Positions 52,000-61,585 of a stretch of 64,000 bases of DNA are shown piece after piece; within the stretch, counting starts at the first letter, position 1, and each line of letters starts with the position of its first letter. A program made the translations under genes and the position numbers. The notes below the pieces were generated by a model that did no database searches, was not told the origin of the DNA, and was given only the letters and a program-made list of their open reading frames with translations. Origin of the DNA: Brevibacillus borstelensis (GTDB lineage: Bacteria > Bacillota > Bacilli > Brevibacillales > Brevibacillaceae); NCBI RefSeq assembly GCF_003710865.1, contig NZ_RHHO01000021.1, forward strand, positions 1 to 64,000, given 5' to 3'.

Positions 52000-54900
52000 T
52001 TACTTTTGCTTTCTCTTTTTGGCGGCAAGCAGCCTGTTGAAGGTCTCTCCAGTCTGCTCCGTCCCCTTGCTCTCTGCTTGAGGCTGGTCCGACTGGGGAG
52101 CACTGGACGGTCGTGAGGAATCTGCAGACGGCCCCAGCCCGCTCGCTGGTGTGCCAGTCCCTTTTTTCCCGCGCTCGGTCTTTGCCCTGTCCAGTCTGTC
52201 AAAAAGCGAACCGGCGGATGTGCCTTGATCCCGGGCATTCAAGCCTGCGGAGACATTGGCAGCGTTGGAGCCAGTGGCTCCGTTGGAACTAGTGGCTGCA
52301 TGGGAGTCATTGTCCAATTGTCCTCCGGCCTGATTGCCCAAGTTCGTTTGGCTGGTTGAAGTGCTATGACTGCTCTGGCTGGTTTGGCTGGTTTGGCTGG
52401 TTTGGCTGCCTTGCCTGTCTTGACCGCTCTCGCTGCTTCTAAAACGCTGTCCCCGTTTCTCCCCGAGTCGAGCAAACACGGCGGCGCTTTCCGTCTCTTC
52501 CACAGCTTCTGCAGTCCTTCGCTTCCGAAGCCATCCAGTCACCCTTGCCCACCAACGCTCAGGGAGCTGCAAGCGCCTGGCCGCAACGTCGAGAGGCCAC
52601 AGGAGAGCCGCAAGCATCAGCAGCCAGTCGCCGATCGGCTGTGTTTCCCATTTGGACGGAAGCTTGCCGGAAAATACTTCTGACGGTTCGGAAATTCTCG
52701 TGCCTCCCCCTGCCAACAGCCACTCCTGCATCCGCCCTTCGCCGTCCTGCTGCAATCCGAACTCGGGAGAATACGATACGCTTAGCCCGGCTGTCTGCCC
52801 GGCCGTCACCTTTCCGTTTGCTTTCTCTGTCACTTGAATCAGGTAGCTGCCCGGCTCGGCGGCGTCAAAGCTTCCTTCCAGTGTCCCTGGAGCGACAGGT
52901 TTCAACCGGACCACTTCCCGCTTCATCTCCCGGTTGACGACGACAGCCTCCAGCTCCTGCGGCAGCTTTTCGCCTTTTGGCAAGGATACCGTCACTTTTC
53001 CTCTGGACCCGTCAAGCTGCGTCTCGACCTGCCAACGTCCGGTCTCGACCTGGGGCAGCGTCCAGCCGACGATCTCCGTCCAGAGACGGCTGTTGCCCGA
53101 CCATGCGACCCAATCCGGTCCCCATTTGCCTTCCAGATCGCTCGTCCAGGCGACGGCTCGGCCCAAACCGTACTGCCAACGGCTGAGGATCGGGTCGGCG
53201 TCCTGGCTCATCAAGACGGGCTCTGCCGTCTTCTTGAGTGTCGTCGCCACATAGGCGCGAAGCAGCGGAAGCGGCTGCCGGAGCGTCCCCCAGTCGCCTG
53301 CCCCCGTGCGCTCGGGGTATTGCGGTTTTTCAACGATAAACGTCCGGCTGGCGAGGGCCGTTTCCTTGCTGAAAATCTTCGGAATCGAGGTCGCGTCGCT
53401 CGCAAAGTAGTAGCGTCCTTTTCCCCAATCGGCGATGTCCTGCAAGAGCCCTGTGTCGGAATCATCCCCGACCGCAACGGTCGAAACTGTGATGTTTTCC
53501 CCGATCATCTGCTCCAGCATGCCTTGGTAATTGTCTTCGCGGCCGGATTGTCCGTCTGTGAGCAGGATGACGTGCTTGCGCTTCGTCTTCATTGTCTTGA
53601 TCCGGTCGTAGGCCATCTGCAGCGCCGGGAATATATCGGTGCCTCCGTCTGCGTATATGCTCCCGATCTGCCCCTGGATCGCAGGCAGATCGGTGACGTT
53701 TTGAGGGGCCACCACTTCCCACGGGCTGCCGTCAAACGCGATCACGCCGATCTCGTCCTGGCGGTTGAGCATGGTCGTGGCCCGGATCGCGGCTTCCTTC
53801 GCCAGCTCCATTTTGTCGACGCCATACGCATCGGATGCCATACTGCCCGATTTGTCGATGACCAGCATAAGTCCCAGCGTAGGCTGCTCTTCCTTGCTGC
53901 GCAAATCCATATGCACGGGAAGCGCCTCTTCGATCGGAGTCTGGAACCAGCCGCCCATACCGAAACCGTCGGAGCCTCCTGTCATGATCAACCCGACGCC
54001 AAGATCGCGGACAGCCGTTCTGATCCGCTCCATATCGGCATCGCTGACCTGTGTTGCGGCCAGGTCGGCCAGGATGATGGAAGCGTACTGCTTGTAGCCT
54101 TCCAGCTCTTTTGGCAGCAGCGCCACGTCCTTCGTCTCAACCTTGATATTGCCAGCCTGGAGAGCCTGGACGAGGTTGCTGGCGGCACCGGGATGTCCTT
54201 CCAGAACCAAAACAGACGGCGTCCCCGTCACTTGCGTATAGGCAAATGCCTGATTGTTGGCCTGCACCGTATCACGCTCCGGCTCGATTTCCACCCGGTA
54301 GCGGTGAAAGCCCTCATTCATAGCCTTTTGGGAAAAGAGAAAGCGGTTCCTCCCCTTTTCGACCTGAACGACTTGTGTCCCGGCTTCGCGGTTTCCTTCG
54401 TAGAGGCGAAGCACCGCTTTGGTCGCAACGGTGCTTTCCAGCTCAACCTTGATCGCGTATTCCTCTCCCGCGTACAGCCGATCCGGCACCTGAACGGCAG
54501 ACAGCACGACCTCATCGCCCTGCGGCTGCTCGAAAAGGACGCTTTCTACCGCAATCCCCCGCTCTTTGGCCAGCTTGACTTCGCGCGCCGTATCTCCGTG
54601 CGTGTCCATCCCGTCGGTGATGATCACGATCTTGCCGCGGGCGCCGGTAGGAATCATCGCTTGCGCAAGCCGGATTCCCTCCGCCAGATTGGTGGCGTGG
54701 CGGTTTACTTCCACAAAGACAGGCTGGACCTGGCTGCTCGTCGTCAGCGGCTGATCTACCGCCGCGTTGGCCCCTGTCGCGACGATGCCGTACTGATCCT
54801 CTGCCCGCTTGCCTTCCACCGCTTCCCTGAGAAAACGGCTGGGCTGCTGATCGTCCTTGATCGAAGCCGAGCTGTCCCAGACGAAAACAACGGTCTCGGC

Positions 54901-55092
54901 CCGTACCGGGTAGAGAACCTGGATGCCGGCCAAAGCCAGAATCAGCAGACAAAAGACCGCTGTCCGGATCGCGGCGATAACGCTTTTGCGGCTGACTGGC
55001 ATCTGCTGTTGCCCGCGCCACCAGTGAAGCACCGCGTATACCGCCGGGAGAAGGAGCAGCAGAAACCACGGTTGCTGTACGTCAATACCCAC
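52000..55092 (-). CDS. Large membrane protein with two VWA domains
   Basis: A 1030-residue protein, last in the envelope operon. Two membrane helices lie near residues 10-25 and 40-58. A first VWA-like domain follows (VVFVWDSSASI... VIITDGMDTHG, about 65-200). A beta-rich and glutamine-amidotransferase-like stretch leads to a second VWA domain with a full metal site (IDKSGSM, later LLTDGQSG, about 400-560). A SGNSRLW segment (about 680) recurs in the operon's first gene. The tail (about 860-1030) is low-complexity Ser/Gln/Thr. GTG 55092 is chosen because GGAGGGTG precedes it; it overlaps the previous gene by 11 nt. Confidence 0.85.
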   Translation of the reverse strand: MGIDVQQPWFLLLLLPAVYAVLHWWRGQQQMPVSRKSVIAAIRTAVFCLLILALAGIQVLYPVRAETVVFVWDSSASIKDDQQPSRFLREAVEGKRAEDQYGIVATGANAAVDQPLTTSSQVQPVFVEVNRHATNLAEGIRLAQAMIPTGARGKIVIITDGMDTHGDTAREVKLAKERGIAVESVLFEQPQGDEVVLSAVQVPDRLYAGEEYAIKVELESTVATKAVLRLYEGNREAGTQVVQVEKGRNRFLFSQKAMNEGFHRYRVEIEPERDTVQANNQAFAYTQVTGTPSVLVLEGHPGAASNLVQALQAGNIKVETKDVALLPKELEGYKQYASIILADLAATQVSDADMERIRTAVRDLGVGLIMTGGSDGFGMGGWFQTPIEEALPVHMDLRSKEEQPTLGLMLVIDKSGSMASDAYGVDKMELAKEAAIRATTMLNRQDEIGVIAFDGSPWEVVAPQNVTDLPAIQGQIGSIYADGGTDIFPALQMAYDRIKTMKTKRKHVILLTDGQSGREDNYQGMLEQMIGENITVSTVAVGDDSDTGLLQDIADWGKGRYYFASDATSIPKIFSKETALASRTFIVEKPQYPERTGAGDWGTLRQPLPLLRAYVATTLKKTAEPVLMSQDADPILSRWQYGLGRAVAWTSDLEGKWGPDWVAWSGNSRLWTEIVGWTLPQVETGRWQVETQLDGSRGKVTVSLPKGEKLPQELEAVVVNREMKREVVRLKPVAPGTLEGSFDAAEPGSYLIQVTEKANGKVTAGQTAGLSVSYSPEFGLQQDGEGRMQEWLLAGGGTRISEPSEVFSGKLPSKWETQPIGDWLLMLAALLWPLDVAARRLQLPERWWARVTGWLRKRRTAEAVEETESAAVFARLGEKRGQRFRSSESGQDRQGSQTSQTSQTSQSSHSTSTSQTNLGNQAGGQLDNDSHAATSSNGATGSNAANVSAGLNARDQGTSAGSLFDRLDRAKTERGKKGTGTPASGLGPSADSSRPSSAPQSDQPQAESKGTEQTGETFNRLLAAKKRKQK

Positions 55093-56998
55093 GGCGATAC
55101 ACCCTCCATTCCACAAACACAATCAAAAGCGCCAGCGCAGCGATCCAATACGTAAGCTCCCTTGCCCCCGTCGCCTGTGCGTTGCCGTCCAGGCTCTGTC
55201 CAGCGGCATCGCCCTCTATGCTGTCCTCATCGTTGTCCGTCCCTGCGGCTTTGCCAGAAGAGACACGCAGCATACGCGGAGCGATATCGGACTCCGCCTC
55301 GCTCATGTGGACGGCAAAATAGCGTTCGACAGGGGCCGACCCGCCGTCTGTTTCCTCTGTCAGCCGGTACAGCCCGGTCTGCTCGGGAACCTGGAACAGC
55401 CAGGTCGTTCCCTGTACATCCAGCGTTTGCGATGTGCCGTCAGGCAGCGTCAGCACCCGCTTGGCCGCGCCTGGCGTCAAGGAGACCGCAAGCGCTTCGC
55501 CCGGCAACGCGGGACCAATCGGGACGCTTTGCACCGAAGAGAGCCAGGTGACGGCATTTTGCATGAAGATCGGGAAGGCGGGCCGCAGCGGCAAATCGGA
55601 GTCGTGCAGGTCAAAGCCGATGATGACAACTTTTTTGCCCTCCAGCGTACCTGCTGCAATCAACTCGTTCTCTCCCGCCCGCACGAGTGTGCGCAAGCCG
55701 GGAATCGAACCCCAGACAGCGCTTTTGGATACATGCACTTCCCGCCAGTCCACGTACTTCATCAGCGGGTCATCCGCCTGCACGGATTCGAGATTGCCAG
55801 TCACCTCCGCCACTCCCTGGTACGGAAGCCAGTCCGTTTTTTTATCGGGCGCGATCAGCAAGATGTTTCCCTCCGGCAGCTTGTCCGGAACCACACCGTC
55901 AAAAATCCACAGATCGGCTGCGCCGCTTTTCCCGCCCGGCAGTGCCGTCTCAGTCTCAAGCTCTACGGTTCCTACCGTTTGCAGGGCTTGATGGAGGAAA
56001 CGGTTTCCCCCTGGACTCACCAGTACGGCCCGGCCTTTGCCCGAACCATACGGAACGCTCCAAGCCTCGTTGTCTTCGGCCAGACCGTCCGCCTCCGCTG
56101 CAATTACGGCCCGGTACGCAGGCATCGCGGGCAATCGTTCAAAGGCAACCGTCTGGGAAGCTCCCGCCTCGACGGAGAACGTGCCTACGTCGAGCAAATT
56201 TTGGTCAAGCCCGAAGATCGAGATATTGCCTTTTTTCGGTTGCGACCCGTGATTGTCGATGCGCAGCAAGCCTTCCGTGCCTTCGCTTCCGGTCTGTGTG
56301 ACGAAAGCGCCGACAGCCACGTTTTCCGTGGAGCGGCCGGCAGCATGGAAACGGAACGGCCCCGGAATGGAAACCGCTGCAGCGGTGCTCTGCCCCGGCT
56401 CGTGCAGATCTTCTCCCCCGCCGTCGCCAAACCACATCACGCCGCTTCCCTCTTCCGTTGAGGCGATGGCTCCCGCCAGGGAAAGGGCTGCGTGCTGATC
56501 AGTCTCTCCGGGCCTTGGAGCGAGCGAGTGGAGCGCCTGCAAAACCTTCTCTTTCTCCGTGCTTTTGGACAGCCACACCTTTGGCTCGCGGCCTGCCTCG
56601 ATCAACGTCACGGCCTGCCCGCTGCCCAGATTTTCCACCGCCTTTTCCGCTTCTGCCACGGCCCTTTGAAAGCGGGTTTGCCCGCCTTCCCTGGCCAGCA
56701 TGCTGCCCGAAGTATCTACAACCAAAATCGTGTGTTCGGCTATCGCTCCGGCCATCGGCACAGCCGGGCGGACCAAGGCAAGCACCAGCAGGATGGCCGC
56801 CAGCAGTTGAAGCAGCAAGAGCAGGTTTCGCTGCAGCTTCTCCCATGGCCGAACGGCCTCCCAGCTCTGCAGCGTCCGCTGCCATAGCAGGGTGCTGGGC
56901 ACCTCTACATCTTCCACCTTTCGCTTCAGGAGATAGAGAGCCGCGATCGCCGGCACGATCAGCAAAAAACCGAGATTGCCTAAAGCCAACCACTGCAT
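55082..56998 (-). CDS. BatA-like VWA membrane protein
   Basis: A 638-residue protein with an N-terminal BatA/YfbK-type double-helix anchor (ALGNLGFLLIVPAIAALYLL; then NLLLLLQLLAAILLVLALVRP), followed by a VWA domain with metal site VDTSGSM (about 92-250) and a long beta-rich outer part. Near residue 475 a stretch IIGFDLHDSDLPLRPAFP resembles the corresponding regions of its operon mates. A last hydrophobic helix ends the protein (LTYWIAALALLIVFVEW). ATG 56998 is preferred over TTG 57001. Such VWA proteins usually act as partners of MoxR ATPases. Confidence 0.87.
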   Translation of the reverse strand: MQWLALGNLGFLLIVPAIAALYLLKRKVEDVEVPSTLLWQRTLQSWEAVRPWEKLQRNLLLLLQLLAAILLVLALVRPAVPMAGAIAEHTILVVDTSGSMLAREGGQTRFQRAVAEAEKAVENLGSGQAVTLIEAGREPKVWLSKSTEKEKVLQALHSLAPRPGETDQHAALSLAGAIASTEEGSGVMWFGDGGGEDLHEPGQSTAAAVSIPGPFRFHAAGRSTENVAVGAFVTQTGSEGTEGLLRIDNHGSQPKKGNISIFGLDQNLLDVGTFSVEAGASQTVAFERLPAMPAYRAVIAAEADGLAEDNEAWSVPYGSGKGRAVLVSPGGNRFLHQALQTVGTVELETETALPGGKSGAADLWIFDGVVPDKLPEGNILLIAPDKKTDWLPYQGVAEVTGNLESVQADDPLMKYVDWREVHVSKSAVWGSIPGLRTLVRAGENELIAAGTLEGKKVVIIGFDLHDSDLPLRPAFPIFMQNAVTWLSSVQSVPIGPALPGEALAVSLTPGAAKRVLTLPDGTSQTLDVQGTTWLFQVPEQTGLYRLTEETDGGSAPVERYFAVHMSEAESDIAPRMLRVSSGKAAGTDNDEDSIEGDAAGQSLDGNAQATGARELTYWIAALALLIVFVEWRVYRRGY

Positions 56999-57013
56999 CA
57001 AAGCTCCTCCTCC

Positions 57014-57895
57014 CTAGCGAATCATTCCTGCTTGCCGAAATACTTGAAAGACAACTTCCTCCAGGGGCGTCTCCGTTTTTACATCGACGGCGGAAATCCC
57101 CCTGCGGTAAGCAAATTGCGCGAGTGCGGCCTGGTAATCCCGGACCGTTTTCCGATACTCATCCATCAAGGCATGGGTCACGGAAATTTCCTTGCCCGTC
57201 CCCGTCTCGCTGTCGATCAGGCGCAGCTCCCCCTGGTACGCGGGTTCGCGCTCTTCCCGGGACAATAGCTGCACCAGTGTGACATCCTGCCGGGTCGCCT
57301 GCAGATAGGCGATTGCGTCCTCGTAGCCGGATTCAAACAAGAAGTCGGACAGAACGAGGGAAACGCCCGTCTTGCCGTGGACGGCACCGGGCGAGCGCAG
57401 CGCTTGCTCCAGATCGCCCGTCCCACGGACCGAAAGCGAGGCGAGAAAGTCAAAAAGCTGTGCCGCCTTGTTTTTTCCCTGCAAATTTCGCAAGGAGGCG
57501 ATGATCTCCCGGTCGAAGGCGTACACCGAAACGTAATCGAGATGGCACAGGGAGATGTACCCGAGTGCAGCGGCTAGCTGCACGGCACGCTCCAGCTTGG
57601 GCGGCTCCCCGTAGCCCATCGATTTGCTGCAGTCAATGTAAAGCGTGACGTGCAGCTCCTGCTCGTCCAGGAACTTTTTGACGAACAGCTTGCCCGATCT
57701 CGCATAGGCATTCCAGTCTAGCTGGCGCAGGTCGTCTCCAGGCGCGTAGGCCCGGTAATCGGCGAATTCAAGCGAGCTCCCGGTCTGCCTGGAACGGCGT
57801 TTCCCGACCTGGGTGCCGCTTGCCAACCGTCTGCTGAGCACCTGCATGCGCTCCAATCGGCTCAGCCAGGCCGGGTCCAGAAGGTGTTTGTTCAT
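57014..57895 (-). CDS. DUF58 family protein
   Basis: The 293-residue cytoplasmic protein has the DUF58 hallmark FADYRAYAPGDDLRQLDWNAYARSGKLFVKKF (about 45-77), followed by a VWA-like domain with the degenerate metal site IDCSKSM and LVLSDFLFESG. DUF58 proteins are constant partners of MoxR ATPases. It overlaps the moxR stop by 4 nt and is followed 15 nt later by the BatA-like gene. It may link the ATPase to membrane partners. Confidence 0.92.
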   Translation of the reverse strand: MNKHLLDPAWLSRLERMQVLSRRLASGTQVGKRRSRQTGSSLEFADYRAYAPGDDLRQLDWNAYARSGKLFVKKFLDEQELHVTLYIDCSKSMGYGEPPKLERAVQLAAALGYISLCHLDYVSVYAFDREIIASLRNLQGKNKAAQLFDFLASLSVRGTGDLEQALRSPGAVHGKTGVSLVLSDFLFESGYEDAIAYLQATRQDVTLVQLLSREEREPAYQGELRLIDSETGTGKEISVTHALMDEYRKTVRDYQAALAQFAYRRGISAVDVKTETPLEEVVFQVFRQAGMIR

Positions 57896-58878
57896 GCCCG
57901 TTCCTTCTCCAATCCGGCCAGAATCTCCTGGACGATGCTATCCGGGCGAATTCCGTTTGCCTCCCCTTCAAAATTGAGGAAGACACGGTGGCGCAAAGCA
58001 GGCAAGGCGACTGCGTCAATATCCTCAAAGGAAAGGTTGAATCTGCCGGATAGCAGCGCTCTCACTTTCGCCAGGGCAACCATCGCCTGCACGCCGCGAG
58101 GCCCCGCACCGGAACGGACATAACGGTTGACGGAGTGGATCGCCTGCTCGCCCGGATGGGTCGCCAGCAAAAGCTTCACCGCATAGCTGAGTACCGCATC
58201 TGCGACGAGAATGTCGCGGGCCGCTTGCTGAATATCGGCAATCTCCCGCGCCGATGCCACTTTCTCGACAGAAGCTCCCTGGCCCGCCGTCGTCCTGAGC
58301 ACGATCTCCTTCAGCTCGTCCGCCGTGGGAAACGGAACTTCTATTTTCAAAAGGAAGCGGTCCATCTGGGCTTCCGGCAGCGGATACGTCCCTTCCTGCT
58401 CCAGCGGGTTTTGCGTAGCCAGAACAAAAAACGGATCGGGCAGCGCCCGAGTCACGCCCCCCGCGGAAACGGTTCGCTCCTGCATTGCCTCGAGCAGGGC
58501 GCTTTGCGTCTTGGGCGTCGCCCGGTTGATTTCATCCGCCAGAACGACGTGGGCAAAAATCGGGCCCCTTTGGAACTGGAACGACTGCTGTCCCGTTTCA
58601 TCTACGCTCAAAATGTTCGTGCCGGTAATGTCCGTCGGCATCAGGTCGGGCGTAAACTGAATCCGTTGAAAGGACAGCTCAAACGCTTGCGAAAGCGTCT
58701 TGACCAGCAGGGTCTTCCCCAGTCCCGGCACGCCCTCCAAGAGTGCATGCCCTCCTGCAAATACCGCCCACAGCAGCTGGTCAACGACTTCGCGCTGGCC
58801 AACCAGAACCTTTCCGATTTCCTCGCGAACTCTCTCCACTCGCTGGAGGCATTCTTCCCATGCTTGTTGCTCTGCCAT
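57892..58878 (-). CDS. MoxR family AAA+ ATPase
   Basis: The 328-residue AAA+ protein has Walker A GVPGLGKT, Walker B VVLADEINRATPKTQSALLEAMQERTVS, sensor 1 ATQNPLEQEGTYPLPEAQMDRF, and the C-terminal lid. MoxR proteins act as chaperones that insert cofactors or activate VWA-domain partners. It has a GGGGG site before ATG 58878 and starts the core trio moxR-DUF58-VWA in this operon. Confidence 0.95.
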   Translation of the reverse strand: MAEQQAWEECLQRVERVREEIGKVLVGQREVVDQLLWAVFAGGHALLEGVPGLGKTLLVKTLSQAFELSFQRIQFTPDLMPTDITGTNILSVDETGQQSFQFQRGPIFAHVVLADEINRATPKTQSALLEAMQERTVSAGGVTRALPDPFFVLATQNPLEQEGTYPLPEAQMDRFLLKIEVPFPTADELKEIVLRTTAGQGASVEKVASAREIADIQQAARDILVADAVLSYAVKLLLATHPGEQAIHSVNRYVRSGAGPRGVQAMVALAKVRALLSGRFNLSFEDIDAVALPALRHRVFLNFEGEANGIRPDSIVQEILAGLEKERA

Positions 58879-58892
58879 ATGCTCACTTCCCC

Positions 58893-60695
58893 CTACGGTT
58901 CAATATTGCTGAAATACTCTTTCACCACGTCCTGATAATCGCTGGGAATGGAGCTTTTCTCCAGGCTCTCCCGGGCAAACTCGGCGTACTGTCCGTACAC
59001 TTCCTCGTACGGGAGCGCTCCCCCGGACGATACCTGCGTCGCCCCGGTCTGGCGGGACTGGGAAGCGCCCTCCCCGAGCGGTCCGCCAACCGTGTCAACC
59101 GGCCCCTCGCCCCCGATGCGGGCAGACGGGACAGTCACCAGCTCGTGGCTTCCCTGGCCGAGACCTGCACCGGCTCCTTTGCCGGAACCGCTGCCTGAGC
59201 CGCTGCCGTTTCCTGAACCATTTCCGTTGCCAGATCCGTTGCCATTGCCATTGCCATTGCCGTTTCCGCTTCCATTCCCGTTTCCGGCACCATTGCCGTT
59301 GCCTGAGCCATTGCCATTTTGCGAGCCTTGCCCGTTTGCATTTCCCGAGCCGTCGCTTCCAGCTCCTCCGGCTGCCGTTCCGCCCGCTGCCGCTTGCGAG
59401 CCTGCCCCCGTACCTGTCTGGGCGTTTCCCGCCGATGCAGAGACCGGGACAGCTCCGCCCGGACTGCCCGCTGCTCCTCCTGCCGCCCCTGCACCAGCCT
59501 GAGCCGAGCCATTGGCCGTGCTGCCAGCGCCAGCCAGCATCATCTGAGACTGCTGCATCGCGGCCATCGACTGTGCGGCCAGGAGTGCCGCCGTGCGCGC
59601 CTCTGCCATCTGCTGCATAGCCTGCGCCAGTCCGGTCTCGAGTGGAGCAAACGCCTGCTGGACATTTCCTTGGGCCAGCTGCTTGGCTGCTTCCTGAAGC
59701 TGTTCGGCTGCCTTGGCCGCTTCCTCGTCGCCTGCTGCCTGGCCTTCTTTTGCCAGTTGCTCGGCCGCCTTGCCCAACGCTTCAGCGAGAGCCTTCTGCT
59801 CTTCGGCCTTCAACGCCTCAACCGCTTTGGCCGATTCCTTCAGGGCATCAACCATCGCTTGGCGGTCCCCGCTGTTCATCGCGGCTCCGACCTTTTGCAG
59901 CCCCGGCTGTCCGCCAATGGTCTCCTGGAGCTTTTGCAGCCCGGCCATCTTCCGTTCCTGGGACTGCTTCCACTTGTCCAACTGCTTTTCCGCCGCCTTC
60001 ATCGCGTTCAGCCGCTCCGCAGGGCTTTTGGCCTCTGCTACCGCTTTTTTCGCCTGTTCAATCATTTCTTCGAGCTGCTTCTTTTGGGCATCGCTCAAGC
60101 CTTCCTGGGCTTTTGCTTCCTCCTGGAGCTTTTTCAGCGATTCCTCGGCGGCTGCCTGGGCCTGCTTTTGCTGCGCCATCTGAGCCAGCCGCTCGTCCTG
60201 GGCGTTGGGCCAGAGCAGAAGCAGCAAGCAAACGGCCAACGCTCCTCCGGCCGCATACGCCTGCTTGCGGATGATCGGCCAGACCTCGATGCTCTCCAGA
60301 ATATGCGGCAAAGACTGCCGCAGCCGGTTGACAGCATCCTCACGCTGCGCCGCGGCAAATGGAGAGCTGTTCTCCCGATACTCCAGCGCCGTAGCAACCC
60401 GCTCTGCCAACCCGCGACTGTCGGCCAGCCGGGCACAATCCCGCTCCGTCGGCCGCGCCCTCCAGAGGCGCACCATACCAGCCGCAACCCCTGCCAAGGC
60501 AGCGGCGAGCACCAGCCACTTGTAGAAGGGAATGGGAAAAAGACGAGCCAGGAGGAGAAGCACAAAGCTTCCTCCCAGCCCCCATAGAGCCCCCGCCACG
60601 AGCCAGCGGGCGCTCTCCCGGTATAAGACGCGCTTTTTGATCGGCGCGAGCAGCGTCAGCAGATTATCCTTGTTTTCAGGACCAAACACGCTCAT
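58893..60695 (-). CDS. Coiled-coil membrane protein with Gly/Asn repeats
   Basis: A 600-residue protein of no family I can name. N-terminal cytoplasmic stub, two membrane helices (about 28-60 as a pair), a short loop, a third helix (about 145-165), then a long Ala/Gln/Lys/Glu coiled coil (about 170-385), a low-complexity Gly/Ala/Ser/Asn region (about 390-515) and a conserved-looking acidic end (YGQYAEFARESLEKSSIPSDYQDVVKEYFSNI). The stop of the permease overlaps this start (TGATG). A scaffold linking the ABC transporter and MoxR/VWA parts is an attractive guess. Confidence 0.75.
   Translation of the reverse strand: MSVFGPENKDNLLTLLAPIKKRVLYRESARWLVAGALWGLGGSFVLLLLARLFPIPFYKWLVLAAALAGVAAGMVRLWRARPTERDCARLADSRGLAERVATALEYRENSSPFAAAQREDAVNRLRQSLPHILESIEVWPIIRKQAYAAGGALAVCLLLLLWPNAQDERLAQMAQQKQAQAAAEESLKKLQEEAKAQEGLSDAQKKQLEEMIEQAKKAVAEAKSPAERLNAMKAAEKQLDKWKQSQERKMAGLQKLQETIGGQPGLQKVGAAMNSGDRQAMVDALKESAKAVEALKAEEQKALAEALGKAAEQLAKEGQAAGDEEAAKAAEQLQEAAKQLAQGNVQQAFAPLETGLAQAMQQMAEARTAALLAAQSMAAMQQSQMMLAGAGSTANGSAQAGAGAAGGAAGSPGGAVPVSASAGNAQTGTGAGSQAAAGGTAAGGAGSDGSGNANGQGSQNGNGSGNGNGAGNGNGSGNGNGNGNGNGSGNGNGSGNGSGSGSGSGKGAGAGLGQGSHELVTVPSARIGGEGPVDTVGGPLGEGASQSRQTGATQVSSGGALPYEEVYGQYAEFARESLEKSSIPSDYQDVVKEYFSNIEP
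59170..59360. repeat. Gly/Asn/Ser hexanucleotide repeat tract
   Basis: About 190 bp of degenerate 6-bp units (plus-strand TTGCCA, TTTCCG, GCCATT variants) encode alternating Gly-Asn and Gly-Ser pairs. The 6-bp period keeps the frame, so slippage would change length, not reading frame. Confidence 0.85.
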
Positions 60696-61585
60696 CACTC
60701 CCCAGTAGCGGCTTTCCTGCGCCAGCGCGGCTTCACCGGCTTAATCAGATAGATGGACAGCGCCAGACAAATGATCGTGACAACGGCAAAGAACAAGCAG
60801 TAAATCGCGTATGGATCAAGCGCCAGCGCTGCGTACTTGCTGCCGGCCATCCGGCGAAGACCGCGAAAGGGCCCTTCTTCAAAAATGCTCATCATGGCAA
60901 ACAGCGGGTTTAGACTGTGAAAAAAATCGGGCCAGACCGGAAAAGGCCCGGTAATGTTGTTTGCATTGCGCTGGAAACGGATAAACTCCCGGATCACTTC
61001 CGCCAGCACGCTGGTCCCTACCCCGTATCCAAACACGAGCGCGTAGCTGAGCACGGTCGCAATACCGGTCCGCTTGATCAGCGTGGACAACAGCACACCT
61101 ATGCTGCCAAGGCCGAGCATGGTCACTACATAAAAGGCGAATACCTGCAGCAGCTGGGCCGGAGAAACTCCCCCGTACAAAAAGATGATGGCGTACAACG
61201 GAATCGTGGCAAACACGAGAAAGCTCATAAAGCTGAGCGAAGCGAGCCACTTGCCGAGCACGAGCTTGGTCGCGCTGACATTGGTCGTCAGCAGGATGCT
61301 GAGCGTCTGCCGCTCCCTCTCTCCAGAAATGACGCCCGCCGTCAGGCCCGGGACGACAAAGCAAATCATCGCCAGCTGCATGAGCGAAAGCATCATGAAC
61401 AGCTCCCGGGTCTCGTTGGGGTTGTAGTAGCTGCCCGCTCCGGTCATCAAAAAGACGAAGGTCAGCGCCACGGTTCCCAGCACCAGCAAATACAGCGTAA
61501 TGATCCACGGGGAGCGCTTGGTCCGCATGCGCAATTTCAGTTCGTTCATCAGCACGGGATTGCGAAATCGCCGCAAGACGTTCAT
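60695..61585 (-). CDS. ABC-2 type transporter permease
   Basis: The 296-residue six-helix permease. Features: N-terminal NELKLRMRTKRSPWIITLYLLVLG, then ISGERERQTLSILLTTNVSATKLVLGKWLASL, the ABC-2 coupling signature. The loop after helix 5 (FRRNANNITGPFPVWPDFF-like stretch) is extracellular. It pairs with the ATPase encoded just upstream, overlapping it by 4 nt, and forms an exporter of unknown substrate. Confidence 0.92.
   Translation of the reverse strand: MNVLRRFRNPVLMNELKLRMRTKRSPWIITLYLLVLGTVALTFVFLMTGAGSYYNPNETRELFMMLSLMQLAMICFVVPGLTAGVISGERERQTLSILLTTNVSATKLVLGKWLASLSFMSFLVFATIPLYAIIFLYGGVSPAQLLQVFAFYVVTMLGLGSIGVLLSTLIKRTGIATVLSYALVFGYGVGTSVLAEVIREFIRFQRNANNITGPFPVWPDFFHSLNPLFAMMSIFEEGPFRGLRRMAGSKYAALALDPYAIYCLFFAVVTIICLALSIYLIKPVKPRWRRKAATGE

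Noticed and set aside
52834..55155. 773-codon ORF opposite the VWA gene
   Set aside because: A product of GC-rich codon use on the opposite strand. The VWA motifs, membrane helices and operon overlaps support the minus strand.
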